From assembly GCF_024349785.1 (NCBI RefSeq), contig NZ_AP018818.1, positions 310,001 through 374,000 on the forward strand: 64,000 nt of DNA. The letters run 5' to 3'. Of this stretch, positions 27,819 to 36,535 are shown piece by piece. The notes under the pieces were generated by a model, which saw only the letters and a program-made list of their open reading frames with translations, searched no databases and was not told the origin of the DNA. The stretch is from Sphingomonas bisphenolicum (lineage in GTDB: Bacteria; Pseudomonadota; Alphaproteobacteria; Sphingomonadales; Sphingomonadaceae). How positions within the stretch are numbered: position 1 is the first letter of the stretch; each line of letters opens with the position of its first letter. The translations under genes were made by a program, and so were the position numbers.

Positions 27819-28677
27819 GGGTTGGCACCGTCAGGATCAGGCCGACATCGGCGATGCCATTGGCGTGGAACGCGTCGCGCGCGGCGGCCAGACGCGCCAT
27901 CGGCGATCGCCCCTCCTCCGCCAGCGCCCAGATCAGGTCGGCGCGCGTCGCCAGCGCCAGATTGCGGCTGTCCGCCATGATCGCGCGCTGCTGGATCAGG
28001 ATTTGGTCGAACCGTTCGGCCAGAAAGGGCAGCATGGCGGCGACAAGGTCGGGCCGACCGGCGGCGGGGCGCTGCCCCGCGCCCAGCAGGATCATATCCG
28101 GTCGCGCCAGCATCTGCATCATTTCCACCGCCGACCAGGGATCGTCGGTCCGTATGTCCGACAGGCCCGGCTTGCCAACCGCGCCGAGCGGGACGCTCAC
28201 GCCATCCGCGCCCATCGTCGCGTCGATCAGCAGCAGCCTTCCGCCCCGCTCCGCCTGCAGCATCGCTGCCAGCAGCAGCAACGTGTCGTTGGCCGCATCG
28301 GCATCGCACAAGGCGCTCAGCAATATGGTGCGTGCGCTGCCGATCCGCTGCGCCAGATAGCGATAGCTGCGGGAGGCATGATCCGGCGGGGCGTGGAAGC
28401 GGTCCAGTGTTCGTCCCGCCGCTGCACCCACTCGTCGCGCGCCGTCCGCAAGCCGGGCAAGCGGAAAGCCCGTCGTCCTGGCAGGCGCATGGCCCGTCAG
28501 CGCAGGCCGCTCCGCCGTGGGGCGCCAGACTACCGCATAGCCGCGCGGCACCGGACTCCAGCCCGCGCGGGGCCGTTGCACCAGTTCCACGCCACAGCCC
28601 AGGCAGCGGGAAAAGCCGATGCCGTCATTCCAGGCGGCCGCCGGATCGGCGCGATGATAGCCCAATATGCAGAACAT
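27808..28677 (-). CDS. Degenerate tyrosine-kinase/ParA-like protein with N-terminal Cys motif
   Basis: A 289-residue protein at the position where a CpsD/GelE-type tyrosine kinase would be expected. Residues 116-270 have the ParA/BY-kinase layout: strand ARTILLSAL, then a Walker A' like RLLLIDATMG (147-156), and later PDMILLGAG. However, the P-loop position (about 119-132) reads LLSALCDADAANDT, with no GKS/T, so ATP binding is doubtful. The first 55 residues have one CxxC (Cys25, Cys28), Cys3 and the pattern VPRGYAVVW, resembling a small zinc-ribbon-like module. No tyrosine-rich tail is present. ATG 28677 follows AAAGGAGC. It may act as a regulatory partner of the chain-length protein encoded at 34904; this is inference. 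Confidence 0.65.
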   Translation of the reverse strand: MFCILGYHRADPAAAWNDGIGFSRCLGCGVELVQRPRAGWSPVPRGYAVVWRPTAERPALTGHAPARTTGFPLARLADGARRVGAAAGRTLDRFHAPPDHASRSYRYLAQRIGSARTILLSALCDADAANDTLLLLAAMLQAERGGRLLLIDATMGADGVSVPLGAVGKPGLSDIRTDDPWSAVEMMQMLARPDMILLGAGQRPAAGRPDLVAAMLPFLAERFDQILIQQRAIMADSRNLALATRADLIWALAEEGRSPMARLAAARDAFHANGIADVGLILTVPTHGG

Positions 28678-28994
28678 CCGTCCGATCGCTCCTTTCCCGG
28701 CTGGCATCTTGCCGCCGCTCGACCCCATCGACCGAATCAAAATAAACGGAACATGTAAAATAATAGACACGGCAATCTTCACGACAATATGGTCAAATGA
28801 CGATGTCACAAATTGGCACATGAAATATTAACATGGTTAACGACACTATGACTCGTCTTGTTGTTTTGGTTTCATCGAAGAGTGATTCGACGATGAAATT
28901 CAATTCATGCATGAAATATGATTTTCATAAATTCAATATTACGCAATTTACGCATTGTTCCGGATTTTTTACTTAAAGCGGGAGCGCCGAGGTG
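28678..28994. promoter_or_regulatory. AT-rich divergent control region of the exopolysaccharide cluster
   Basis: A 317-bp gap without a credible gene and far more AT-rich than its surroundings. It contains several inverted repeats: TTAAC-N3-GTTAA at 28828-28840, TTTCATCG-N13-CGATGAAA at 28870-28898, and the perfect palindrome TTCATGCATGAA at 28904-28915, followed by further TTCAT copies up to about 28945. These could be operators for one or more regulators controlling both operons. No sigma-70 promoter could be assigned with confidence. Confidence 0.6.
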
Positions 28995-30428
28995 ATGCAA
29001 ACCCCTCCATGGCATGCGGATTTCAGGACGAACGGGATGTTCCAGCAATTCGGTGCGCTGTTCGTGCGCCTCTGCCGACTGGTCGACACGGCGCTGATCC
29101 TGCTGTGCATGGCGCTGACCGCCGCTACGCTTTCGCCTCGGTCGGCGACGGTCGACGCGCTGCTGTGCGTCGCCGTGCTGGAACTGGTGGCGTCCTTCTT
29201 CCATCTCAGCCGGTCCTGGCGGATCGTGCGGTTGCGGCATGAACTGGCGGACCTGACCACCCATTGGACGATCAGTTTTACCGGCGTCATGACGCTGTTC
29301 TGGCTGTTGGGCGACCTGCCACTGGCGCGCGCCGCATTATGGGCGCCGGCCGCCGCGCTCTGGTACGGGACGTCGCTGGGCGCGATCATCCTGTTCCGCA
29401 TCGCGGTGCGACTGGCCCTGCGCTTCTGGCGCAGCTTCGGCCACGACCATCGCAGCGCCGCCTTCATCGGTGCCACGGAAACGGCGCAGCGACTGGGCGA
29501 CGTGTTCGCACGGCAGCGCTGGATGGGCATCCGGTCGCTCGGCGTGTTCGACGATCGCCGCCCGTTGGACGATCGCACCGTCGCCCTGCCCGATCAGGCT
29601 TTTGGCGGGCCGGTGGACCGGCTCTATGATCTGGCGCGGTCGGGCACGGTCAGCCGCATTTACGTGACGCTGCCGATGGCGGCCGAACAGCGGATCAAGG
29701 CGATCCTCGACCGGTTCGGCGACACCACCGCTTCGCTTTATTATTGCCCGCCTTTGTTCCGGCTGGATCTGGTCGGCGCGCGCTGGGACGATGTCTATGG
29801 CCAGCCGGTCGTCAGCATCGTGGAATCCCCGTTCGAAGGCTATTCGCGGCTGGTGAAGCGGGCGGAGGATGTCGCCCTCACCCTGATCGCCCTGCCCTTG
29901 ATCCTGCCGATCGCTTTGCTGACGGCGATCGCGATCAAGATCGATACGCGCGGGCCGGTCCTCTTTTGCCAGACCCGTTATGGGCTGGACGGTCGACCAT
30001 TCCGCATCTGGAAATTCCGGTCGATGCGGGTGACCGATGATGACGGCTTCGTCCAGGCGCGGCGCGGCGACAGCCGGGTCACGCGTGTCGGTGCGTTCCT
30101 GCGCCGCACCTCGGTCGACGAACTGCCGCAATTCATCAACGTCGCGCTGGGCAGTATGTCGGTGGTCGGGCCGCGCCCCCATCCGGTCGCGCTGGACGAT
30201 AATTTCCGGCCGCTGATCCATCGCTATGCCGTGCGGCACAAGATCAAGCCGGGCATCACCGGGCTGGCGCAGGTCAGCGGCTGGCGCGGCGAGACGGATA
30301 CGCATGACAAGATGGCGCAGCGCGTCGTCCACGATATCGACTATCTGCGCCGCTGGTCGATCTGGCTGGACCTGCAGATATTGGCGCGCACTCTGCTGGT
30401 GCCCTTCGTCCAGCGGAACGCCTTCTGA
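28995..30428 (+). CDS. Undecaprenyl-phosphate sugar-1-phosphate transferase (WcaJ/GumD type)
   Basis: Priming enzyme of 477 residues that would load the first sugar phosphate onto undecaprenyl phosphate. Four or so N-terminal hydrophobic segments, a CoA-binding-like middle domain, and the C-terminal bacterial sugar transferase domain (about 280-477) with KIDTRGPVLFCQTR, WKFRSMR, RRTSVDELPQF, VGPRPHP and PGITGLAQVSGWRGE are visible. GTG 28992 is an alternative start directly adjacent; GGAG at 28981 fits either. First gene of the rightward operon; its stop overlaps the next start as TGATG. Confidence 0.9.
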   Translation: MQTPPWHADFRTNGMFQQFGALFVRLCRLVDTALILLCMALTAATLSPRSATVDALLCVAVLELVASFFHLSRSWRIVRLRHELADLTTHWTISFTGVMTLFWLLGDLPLARAALWAPAAALWYGTSLGAIILFRIAVRLALRFWRSFGHDHRSAAFIGATETAQRLGDVFARQRWMGIRSLGVFDDRRPLDDRTVALPDQAFGGPVDRLYDLARSGTVSRIYVTLPMAAEQRIKAILDRFGDTTASLYYCPPLFRLDLVGARWDDVYGQPVVSIVESPFEGYSRLVKRAEDVALTLIALPLILPIALLTAIAIKIDTRGPVLFCQTRYGLDGRPFRIWKFRSMRVTDDDGFVQARRGDSRVTRVGAFLRRTSVDELPQFINVALGSMSVVGPRPHPVALDDNFRPLIHRYAVRHKIKPGITGLAQVSGWRGETDTHDKMAQRVVHDIDYLRRWSIWLDLQILARTLLVPFVQRNAF

Positions 30429-31525
30429 TGCGGGGGATAGCCGCCTCCCTCACGTTGGCGCTGCTGGCGGCATGTGCCAATCCCGCGCCGCCGCCGGACC
30501 TGCCGCGCGCGATGCCGGGCTGGACCGTCAGCCGCGCCGCGCCGGTGATCCCGGCGGGATCGCTGCGCGGGCAGGGGTTGTGGAACGATCCCAGCCTGCT
30601 GCGTACCGCGGACGGCTATGTCCTCTACATGACAAGCAGCACCAGCGCGCCGTTCAAGCCGCCGGTGCTGCCTTTCCGCGCGGTGTCGCGCGACGGCGAA
30701 CATTGGACATTGTCGCCCGCCGCGCCTTTGCTCTCGCCTGCCGACGGCCCCTATGCCAGCATCGAGACGCCCAGCGTCGTGCAGTTCGCGGGACGCTACT
30801 GGATGGCGTTCACCGGCGTCTATGCCAGCCCCGATCCGTCGCCCATGGCGATCGGCCTGGCCGTTTCGCCCGATGGCGTGGCGTGGCACGTCGCCAACTG
30901 GACGCTGTTGCGGGCGACCGGCGGCGCGACCGACTGGAACGGCTATCTGGTCGGCGAGCCGGGCGCGGTGGTGCGGGGCGGCGAATTGCTGATCTATTTC
31001 TCCGCCCTCGGCGCACGCCCGGAAGGCGGGCCGCCGCGCCAGTCGATCGGCCTGATCCGGTCGCGCGATGGCGTAACCTTCACGCCGCCGTTGCAGGTGC
31101 TGGGCCAAGGACCGCTCTATCCGGCGCGCCAAGGCTATGCCGGCTATTCCTCGCCCGCTGCATTGGCCGATGGTCAGGATATCGACCTCTTCTATTCGGT
31201 CGCGCATGTGCAGAAGGGCGCCGACCCCGCATGGCAGCAGGTGGCCATCCACCACGCCCGATCCGCCGATGGCGTCCATTTTCGCGAAGATGCCGCGCCG
31301 CTGCTGACCCGTGCGAGCACCAACTGGACCGATGGTGAAATCCTCGCTCCCGGTCCGCTGCGCGATGGCGACCACATCAGCCTCTGGTTCGGCGGCCATG
31401 TCGCCCATCCCCGACTTGCCCCGCTGATCCAGCGCGGCGTCGCCGGGCCGGAATTCGGCATCGGCCTCGCCACCCTGTCCCTCGACCAGTTCACCCGACC
31501 CAAGACGAAAGGAACCGACCGATGA
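30428..31525 (+). CDS. Lipoprotein with GH43/GH32-like five-bladed beta-propeller
   Basis: A 365-residue predicted lipoprotein (lipobox LLAAC, Cys16). The body shows repeated propeller-type segments such as LWNDPSLLRTADGYVLYMTSS (about 55-75), ETPSVVQFAGRYWMAFTG and NGYLVGEPGAVV, as in GH43/GH32/GH130-like folds. The acidic residues needed for catalysis cannot be assigned with certainty. Finding it between the priming transferase and CDP-sugar genes suggests a role in trimming, binding or releasing the exopolysaccharide in the periplasm or at the outer membrane. Downstream overlap with the cytidylyltransferase gene is ATGA. Confidence 0.7.
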   Translation: MRGIAASLTLALLAACANPAPPPDLPRAMPGWTVSRAAPVIPAGSLRGQGLWNDPSLLRTADGYVLYMTSSTSAPFKPPVLPFRAVSRDGEHWTLSPAAPLLSPADGPYASIETPSVVQFAGRYWMAFTGVYASPDPSPMAIGLAVSPDGVAWHVANWTLLRATGGATDWNGYLVGEPGAVVRGGELLIYFSALGARPEGGPPRQSIGLIRSRDGVTFTPPLQVLGQGPLYPARQGYAGYSSPAALADGQDIDLFYSVAHVQKGADPAWQQVAIHHARSADGVHFREDAAPLLTRASTNWTDGEILAPGPLRDGDHISLWFGGHVAHPRLAPLIQRGVAGPEFGIGLATLSLDQFTRPKTKGTDR

Positions 31526-32244
31526 AAGTCGTGATATTGTGCGGCGGGCAGGGCATCCGCGCCTTTCCCTTCACCACCTACCTGCCCAAGCCCATGCTGC
31601 CGCTGGGCGGTACGCCGGTGCTGGTCCATGTCATCAAGAATTTCATCCGCCAGGGATATCGTGAATTCATTCTGGCGGCGGGCTATCGGCAGGATGTCCT
31701 GCATGATTATTTCGAGGGGAAGGATATCGGCGCCAGCGTCCAGATCGTCGACACCGGCGAGGATGCCGATACCGGCCGCCGCATCTGGAACTGCCGCCAC
31801 CTGATCGATGGTCCGTTCATCGCTACCTATGGCGATGGCCTGTCGGACGTGCCGCTGGACGCCGTCGTCGCCTTTCACCGCGCCCATGGCGCGCGGCTGA
31901 CGATCACGTCCGTCCCCATGGTTTCGCAATATGGCGTGTTGTCGGTGGAAGAGGATGGCGCAATCGCCCGCTTCGCCGAAAAGCCGCTGATTGCCGATTA
32001 CTGGATCAACGCCGGCTTCATGGTGATGGACCCGGCGATCTTCGCCGACTGGCAGGGCGAAAATCTGGAGCGCGACATCATCCCACCGCTGATCGCGCGC
32101 GGCGACGCCTTCACCTACCGCCATGACGGCTTTTTCAAGTCGTTCGATTTCTACAAGGATGTGGTCGAGATGGACGAGACGCTCGCCGCCGGCGGGCCGC
32201 CGCCCTGGATCGCGCCCGCGCTGCCAGAGGAGCGCGCGGCATGA
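31522..32244 (+). CDS. rfbF: Glucose-1-phosphate cytidylyltransferase-like nucleotidyltransferase
   Basis: A 240-residue nucleotidyltransferase. The N-terminal LCGGQGIR pyrophosphorylase motif, LPKPMLPLGG, TYGDGLSDV and the late YRHDGFFKSFDF segment are characteristic of RfbF-type enzymes making CDP-glucose from CTP and glucose-1-phosphate. It overlaps by ATGA with the following dehydratase gene, which supports a CDP-hexose branch. A related specificity (other NDP-sugar) is possible. Confidence 0.78.
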   Translation: MKVVILCGGQGIRAFPFTTYLPKPMLPLGGTPVLVHVIKNFIRQGYREFILAAGYRQDVLHDYFEGKDIGASVQIVDTGEDADTGRRIWNCRHLIDGPFIATYGDGLSDVPLDAVVAFHRAHGARLTITSVPMVSQYGVLSVEEDGAIARFAEKPLIADYWINAGFMVMDPAIFADWQGENLERDIIPPLIARGDAFTYRHDGFFKSFDFYKDVVEMDETLAAGGPPPWIAPALPEERAA

Positions 32245-33248
32245 GCGGGCAATGGAAAGGCCGGACCTGCCTCGTCACCGGTGCCACCGGCTTCCTGGGC
32301 GGCAGTCTGGTCGCGGAACTGCTGGCGCAGGGCGCCGAAGTCGTGGCGCTGGTCCGCGACATGGTGCCGCAATCGCGCTTCCAGGCCGACGGACTCGCCA
32401 CCCGCGCCAAGGTGGTGCGCGGGGCGCTGGAGGAGTATGACGTCATCGAGCGCGCGCTCAACGAATATGCGGTCGACACCGTCTTTCACCTGGGCGCACA
32501 GGCGATCGTCGGGGTCGCCAATCGCAATCCGTTGTCCACCTTCGAAGCGAATATCAAAGGGACATGGGTGCTGCTGGAGGCGTGCCGTCGTGTCGCCACG
32601 GTCGAGCGGATCGTCATCGCCTCCTCCGACAAGGCCTATGGCGAGCATGACACCCTGCCCTATCAGGAGGATTTCGCGTTGCAGGGCCGCCACCCCTATG
32701 ACGTATCGAAAAGCTGCGCAGACCTGATCGCGCTCAGCTACGCCCAGACCTACCGCCTGCCCGTCGCCATCACGCGGTGCGGCAATCTGTTCGGGCCGGG
32801 CGATCTCAACAGCAATCGCATCGTGCCGGGCACCTGCCTCGCCGCGATCGACGGGGAGCGGCCGGTGATCCGGTCGGATGGCTCCCCGGTGCGCGACTAT
32901 GTCTATGTCGAGGATATCGTGCGCGGGTACCTGCTGCTCGCCGAACATATGGGCGACGACGATATGGTCGGTCGTGCCTTCAATTTTGGTACGGGAGAGC
33001 CGGTGAGCGTGCTGGACCTGACCCGCCGCACGCTGGCCGCCGCGGGCCGCGCCGACTTGGCGCCCGACATACGCAATAACGCCCATGGCGAAATCCAGGC
33101 GCAATATCTCTCGTCCGCGCTGGCGGCGGACAAGCTGGGCTGGACGCCGGGCGCGGGGCTGGACGAGCGGCTGCGCCAAACCTTCCTCTGGTACAAGGCG
33201 CATCGCCATTTCTTCTGGGCGCATCTTCGTGGGGCTGCCCACCTATGA
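32241..33248 (+). CDS. rfbG: CDP-glucose 4,6-dehydratase-like SDR
   Basis: Extended SDR of 335 residues with TGATGFLG (13-20), the SSDKAYGE active-site segment (128-135), and Tyr153/Lys157 in YDVSK. The W-x-G-R N-terminus and GDLNSNRIVPG segment match CDP-glucose 4,6-dehydratases. With the preceding cytidylyltransferase it would make CDP-4-keto-6-deoxyglucose. No downstream reductase or aminotransferase for this intermediate is evident in the window, so the final sugar is unknown. Its last 20 bases overlap the next gene. Confidence 0.78.
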   Translation: MSGQWKGRTCLVTGATGFLGGSLVAELLAQGAEVVALVRDMVPQSRFQADGLATRAKVVRGALEEYDVIERALNEYAVDTVFHLGAQAIVGVANRNPLSTFEANIKGTWVLLEACRRVATVERIVIASSDKAYGEHDTLPYQEDFALQGRHPYDVSKSCADLIALSYAQTYRLPVAITRCGNLFGPGDLNSNRIVPGTCLAAIDGERPVIRSDGSPVRDYVYVEDIVRGYLLLAEHMGDDDMVGRAFNFGTGEPVSVLDLTRRTLAAAGRADLAPDIRNNAHGEIQAQYLSSALAADKLGWTPGAGLDERLRQTFLWYKAHRHFFWAHLRGAAHL

Positions 33249-34155
33249 CCGCCCCGATTATGTGCGGGAGGCGGTGGCGAGCCTGCGCGCCCAGAGCTGG
33301 CGCGATTTCCGCGCCGTGGTGAGCGACAACGCCTCGCCCGGCGGTGGCGGCGATATGGTGCGCACCTTTGTCGAAAGCCTGGGCGACTCCCGCATCACCT
33401 TCGTGCAACAGGCGGAAAATGGCGGCGAATATGGGCAGGGCCGCTATTTCTTCGAACAGGCGGGCGATGCCGAATATTTCTGCATCCTGCATGACGACGA
33501 CCTGTTGTCGCCCGCCTATCTCCAGCGCGCGGTTGCGGCGCTCGACGCCGCGCCGGACGCCGCTGTGTTCGTCGCCAATCCGTGGCTGTTCGACGCGGAG
33601 GGCCGGCCCTCCGACGCGCAAAGCCGCGCCTATCGTCGCACGCATCGGCGGGCCCGGCGGCGCGGCCGCTTCCCGATCCTCGACACCCATATGGGCAGCG
33701 GCTTTACTCCCATTTCCGGCACGCTGTTCCGCACCGACGCGCTGCGCCGGTCGGGCTTCGTCGATGCCGATTGCCACGGAAATTTCCCGTTCGAGCTGAA
33801 CATCTTCACCCGGCTGGGCGATATCGGCGCGGTCGGCTGGTTCGATCCCGACATATTGCTGGGCTTTCGCTATCATCCCGGCCAGTTGCGCAACACGCTC
33901 GGCCTGATGGCCAACCCGCAGGTGGTCGCCACCATGCTGCGGATATTGGAGCGCCGTCGCTACGGCGGCGCGCCCGAACGCCGCCGCCGCGCCATCGTCG
34001 CCCGGCTGCACCGCGCGCAGGCGCAGATGGCGCTGGCGCAGGGCGATCCCGTCGCCGCCCGCGCGGCGCTGGCGCAGGCCTGCGCCGCCAACCCGCTCTC
34101 CCCCAGCGCCTGGGCGATGCGCGCGCACCTCCGCCTGGCAGGAGCAACAGCATGA
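33229..34155 (+). CDS. Family 2 glycosyltransferase
   Basis: A 308-residue GT2 enzyme beginning VGLPTYDRPDYVREAVASL, with the metal motif HDDD near residue 88 and C-terminal half HGNFPFELNIFTR. The start is taken as GTG 33229, overlapping the dehydratase gene by 20 bases; no in-frame ATG exists near the true N-terminus, and upstream codons translate antisense-like, Arg-rich sequence. The C-terminal 60 residues are Ala/Arg-rich and helix-like, resembling a TPR-type tail. It likely adds a sugar to the lipid-linked repeat. Confidence 0.72.
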   Translation: MGLPTYDRPDYVREAVASLRAQSWRDFRAVVSDNASPGGGGDMVRTFVESLGDSRITFVQQAENGGEYGQGRYFFEQAGDAEYFCILHDDDLLSPAYLQRAVAALDAAPDAAVFVANPWLFDAEGRPSDAQSRAYRRTHRRARRRGRFPILDTHMGSGFTPISGTLFRTDALRRSGFVDADCHGNFPFELNIFTRLGDIGAVGWFDPDILLGFRYHPGQLRNTLGLMANPQVVATMLRILERRRYGGAPERRRRAIVARLHRAQAQMALAQGDPVAARAALAQACAANPLSPSAWAMRAHLRLAGATA

Positions 34156-34907
34156 TCGTCCCGCCCCGCACCAGCCTGCTCACCGCGCTGCTGCTGCTCA
34201 TCCCCATCCTGCTCGGCGCCTGCTCGGCCAGCCTGACCGCGCCCCTCAGCATCGACGCCGCGCCGGACGTCATCCGATCGGCCGCCCGCTATGAAAGCGC
34301 CTATCTGCTCGGCCCCGGTGACCAGTTGGAGATAGCGGTCGACCGGATGCCGGAACTGTCGCGCAGCGCGACTGTCCGCCCCGACGGCATGGTGACCCTG
34401 CCCCGATCGGGCGACATCACCGTGGCCGGCCTCACCCCGATGGCGGCGGCGGCGGCGGTGCGGCAAAGGCTGCTGGCGCGGGTGCGCGATCCGCAGGTCA
34501 GCGTGGCCGTCGCCAACCCACGCGAGAACAAGGTCTTCGTCGCGGGCGAGGTGAACCGACCCGGCGCGATGCCGCTGCGCGATGCGCCCACCGCCGCGCA
34601 GGCGCTCATCCTGGCGGGCGATGCGGGCAAGGCCGCCGCGCTATCCAATGTCGCGCTAATCCGGCTGGACGATGACGGCCACATCAATGCGCATATCCTG
34701 CTCAGCGGTGCGCGCGGCCATGCGGGGATGCTGCTGGCGCTCCAGAATGTGCCGCTGCGTCCCGGCGACATCATCGTCGTGCAGGAAAGCGGCGGCGCGC
34801 GCTTCGCCCGCTTCCTGCAAAATTACGTCAATGCGCCGCTGGGCGGCCTCACCGCGCTGATGGCCCCCTACGTTCAGCTCCGCCTGTTGCAGGAGATCGA
34901 CCGATGA
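34152..34907 (+). CDS. Outer-membrane polysaccharide export lipoprotein (Wza/GumB type)
   Basis: A 251-residue lipoprotein with lipobox LLGAC (Cys24). The poly-export domain begins YLLGPGDQLEIAVDRMPELS, with TVRPDGMVTLPRSGDI, then a SLBB domain (VFVAGEVNRPGAMPL) and a short C-terminal hydrophobic region that could form the outer-membrane helix. It is shorter than E. coli Wza and similar to GumB-type proteins. ATGA overlaps on both sides link it to a glycosyltransferase and to the chain-length protein, its partner in the export channel. Confidence 0.88.
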   Translation: MIVPPRTSLLTALLLLIPILLGACSASLTAPLSIDAAPDVIRSAARYESAYLLGPGDQLEIAVDRMPELSRSATVRPDGMVTLPRSGDITVAGLTPMAAAAAVRQRLLARVRDPQVSVAVANPRENKVFVAGEVNRPGAMPLRDAPTAAQALILAGDAGKAAALSNVALIRLDDDGHINAHILLSGARGHAGMLLALQNVPLRPGDIIVVQESGGARFARFLQNYVNAPLGGLTALMAPYVQLRLLQEIDR

Positions 34908-36535
34908 GCGAGGCGGTGCCCCATCGCCCGGAGGCGGACAGTTTCGATTTCCGCCGTGCAGGACGGATTGTGGGCTTTGCGATCGCCGGGCATCGCCGGC
35001 TGATCCTGACGGTGACGGCGCTGACGCTGGCGCTGGTGGGCCTCTACATCCTCGTCTGGCCGCCGGTCTATTCGGCCAGCGTCACCCTGTCCGCCGTGTC
35101 GGACGATGATCGGCAGCGGGAGAATTTCTACGACGACTGGGCGGTGTTCCGCCGATCGGCGCTGAAGGACGAGATGATCCTCGCCACGTCCGGCCCGGTG
35201 CTGAAACAGGTGATCGCCGACCTGAACCTTGGCTATCGCGACGTCTATCATCCGCCGCTGCGCTACCTGACCTGGCTCTGGACGCAAAGCTGGCCCGGCC
35301 GCGCTTGGCGGGGGACGAAGGATGCGCTGTTTCCGCGCGCGCCATCGCCCTATGTGGCGACGCCGCAGCAGATCGAGCGCGCCCGCACCCTGGACGATTT
35401 CCGTACCGGGGTCGCCATGACCCAGTTGCCCGACAGCCATATCGCCCTGCTGAGCGTGCGCGGCCCCAGCCCCCGCGTCGCAGAGATCGCCGATGCGGTC
35501 GCCGCCACCTATATCGCCCAGCGCCGCGCCCGCTTCGCTACCGAAGCGCGGCAGGCCTATGCTTCGCTCCAGATCGAGGCGGATCGCGCCCGCACCGACT
35601 TGCGCGCGCTCGAAGCCCGGATGGAGCGCTATTACACCCGGAACGACATGCTGCTGATGTTCGAGAAGGACAAGGTAGAGATCGGCCAATTTCTGGGGCA
35701 GCAGGGCGAACTGGACGCCAAGCGCACCGCCATCGCCGCCGCGCAGAGCGAACTGGCCGCCGTCACCGCCCAACTGGCGCGCGAGCCGCGCGACATCCTC
35801 GCGAGCCGGCTGGTGCAGGATAATCCGGTCGCGGCGCAACTGAAGCAGGAACAGGCGAAGCTGGTCGCCGCGCGCGACGCCCTGCTCGTTCGCTATCGCC
35901 CGGATTCGCCCGACGTGCGCGACATGGACGATCAGATCGCGGCGATCGGCCGGCAACTCGCCGCCCAGCCGCAGCGCGGGGTGCAGCAGAGCAGCATCGC
36001 GCTCAATGGCGGCTATGACGCGCTGCGCGCGCGCCGGGCTTCGCTGGAGGCGCAACTGGCGGGCGATCGCGCGGGGCTGGCCACGCTGTCGGCCGAAGTC
36101 GGGGCGCGGCGCGCGACGATCGACCGCATTCCGCAGAAGATGAAGGACAGCCATGATCTGGGCCGCAGCCACGACATGCTGGAAAAAACCTATCTGGCGT
36201 TGCAGGACAAGCTGATGACGGCCGCGGTCACCGCCGCCACCGCCCAGTCCGCGCCCTCGGCGATCCAACTGGTCGAAAGCGCGGCGCTGCCCGACAAGCC
36301 CGATGCGCCGCAGACCAAATTACTGCTGATTGCCGCGCTGATCGGCGGCCTGTGCGCCGGGGTGGTCGCGTCCGTGCTGGTGGACATCCTCCAGAACCGC
36401 GCCAACCGCTTCCGCCTGACCCAGCCGGACGCGCCTTTTCCCCTGATCGCCATCGTCGGACAGGACCGGGCCTATGCCCTGCGCCTGTTCGACCGCGCCC
36501 CTCCCTCTTCACCGCAAGAAAGGCACCGGCCATGA
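34904..36535 (+). CDS. Polysaccharide co-polymerase/chain-length protein (Wzc/GumC family without kinase domain)
   Basis: A 543-residue inner-membrane protein with one transmembrane segment near residues 33-53, a large periplasmic part with coiled-coil stretches (about 200-440, many Arg/Glu/Ala heptads), and a second segment near 475-497 (LLLIAALIGGLCAGVVASVL). The short cytoplasmic tail has no Walker motifs, so the kinase domain of Wzc is missing. The degenerate kinase-like protein at 27808-28677 may supply the missing part. It would set exopolysaccharide length and contact the export lipoprotein encoded just upstream. Confidence 0.85.
   Translation: MSEAVPHRPEADSFDFRRAGRIVGFAIAGHRRLILTVTALTLALVGLYILVWPPVYSASVTLSAVSDDDRQRENFYDDWAVFRRSALKDEMILATSGPVLKQVIADLNLGYRDVYHPPLRYLTWLWTQSWPGRAWRGTKDALFPRAPSPYVATPQQIERARTLDDFRTGVAMTQLPDSHIALLSVRGPSPRVAEIADAVAATYIAQRRARFATEARQAYASLQIEADRARTDLRALEARMERYYTRNDMLLMFEKDKVEIGQFLGQQGELDAKRTAIAAAQSELAAVTAQLAREPRDILASRLVQDNPVAAQLKQEQAKLVAARDALLVRYRPDSPDVRDMDDQIAAIGRQLAAQPQRGVQQSSIALNGGYDALRARRASLEAQLAGDRAGLATLSAEVGARRATIDRIPQKMKDSHDLGRSHDMLEKTYLALQDKLMTAAVTAATAQSAPSAIQLVESAALPDKPDAPQTKLLLIAALIGGLCAGVVASVLVDILQNRANRFRLTQPDAPFPLIAIVGQDRAYALRLFDRAPPSSPQERHRP

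Noticed and set aside
24943..27980. Two long plus-strand open frames (24943-26673 and 25746-27980), one very Gln/Arg-rich
   Set aside because: They are antisense to the flippase and polymerase genes. The Gln/Arg bias comes from the complement of Leu/Ala-rich membrane protein codons, and there is no sensible start region or domain.
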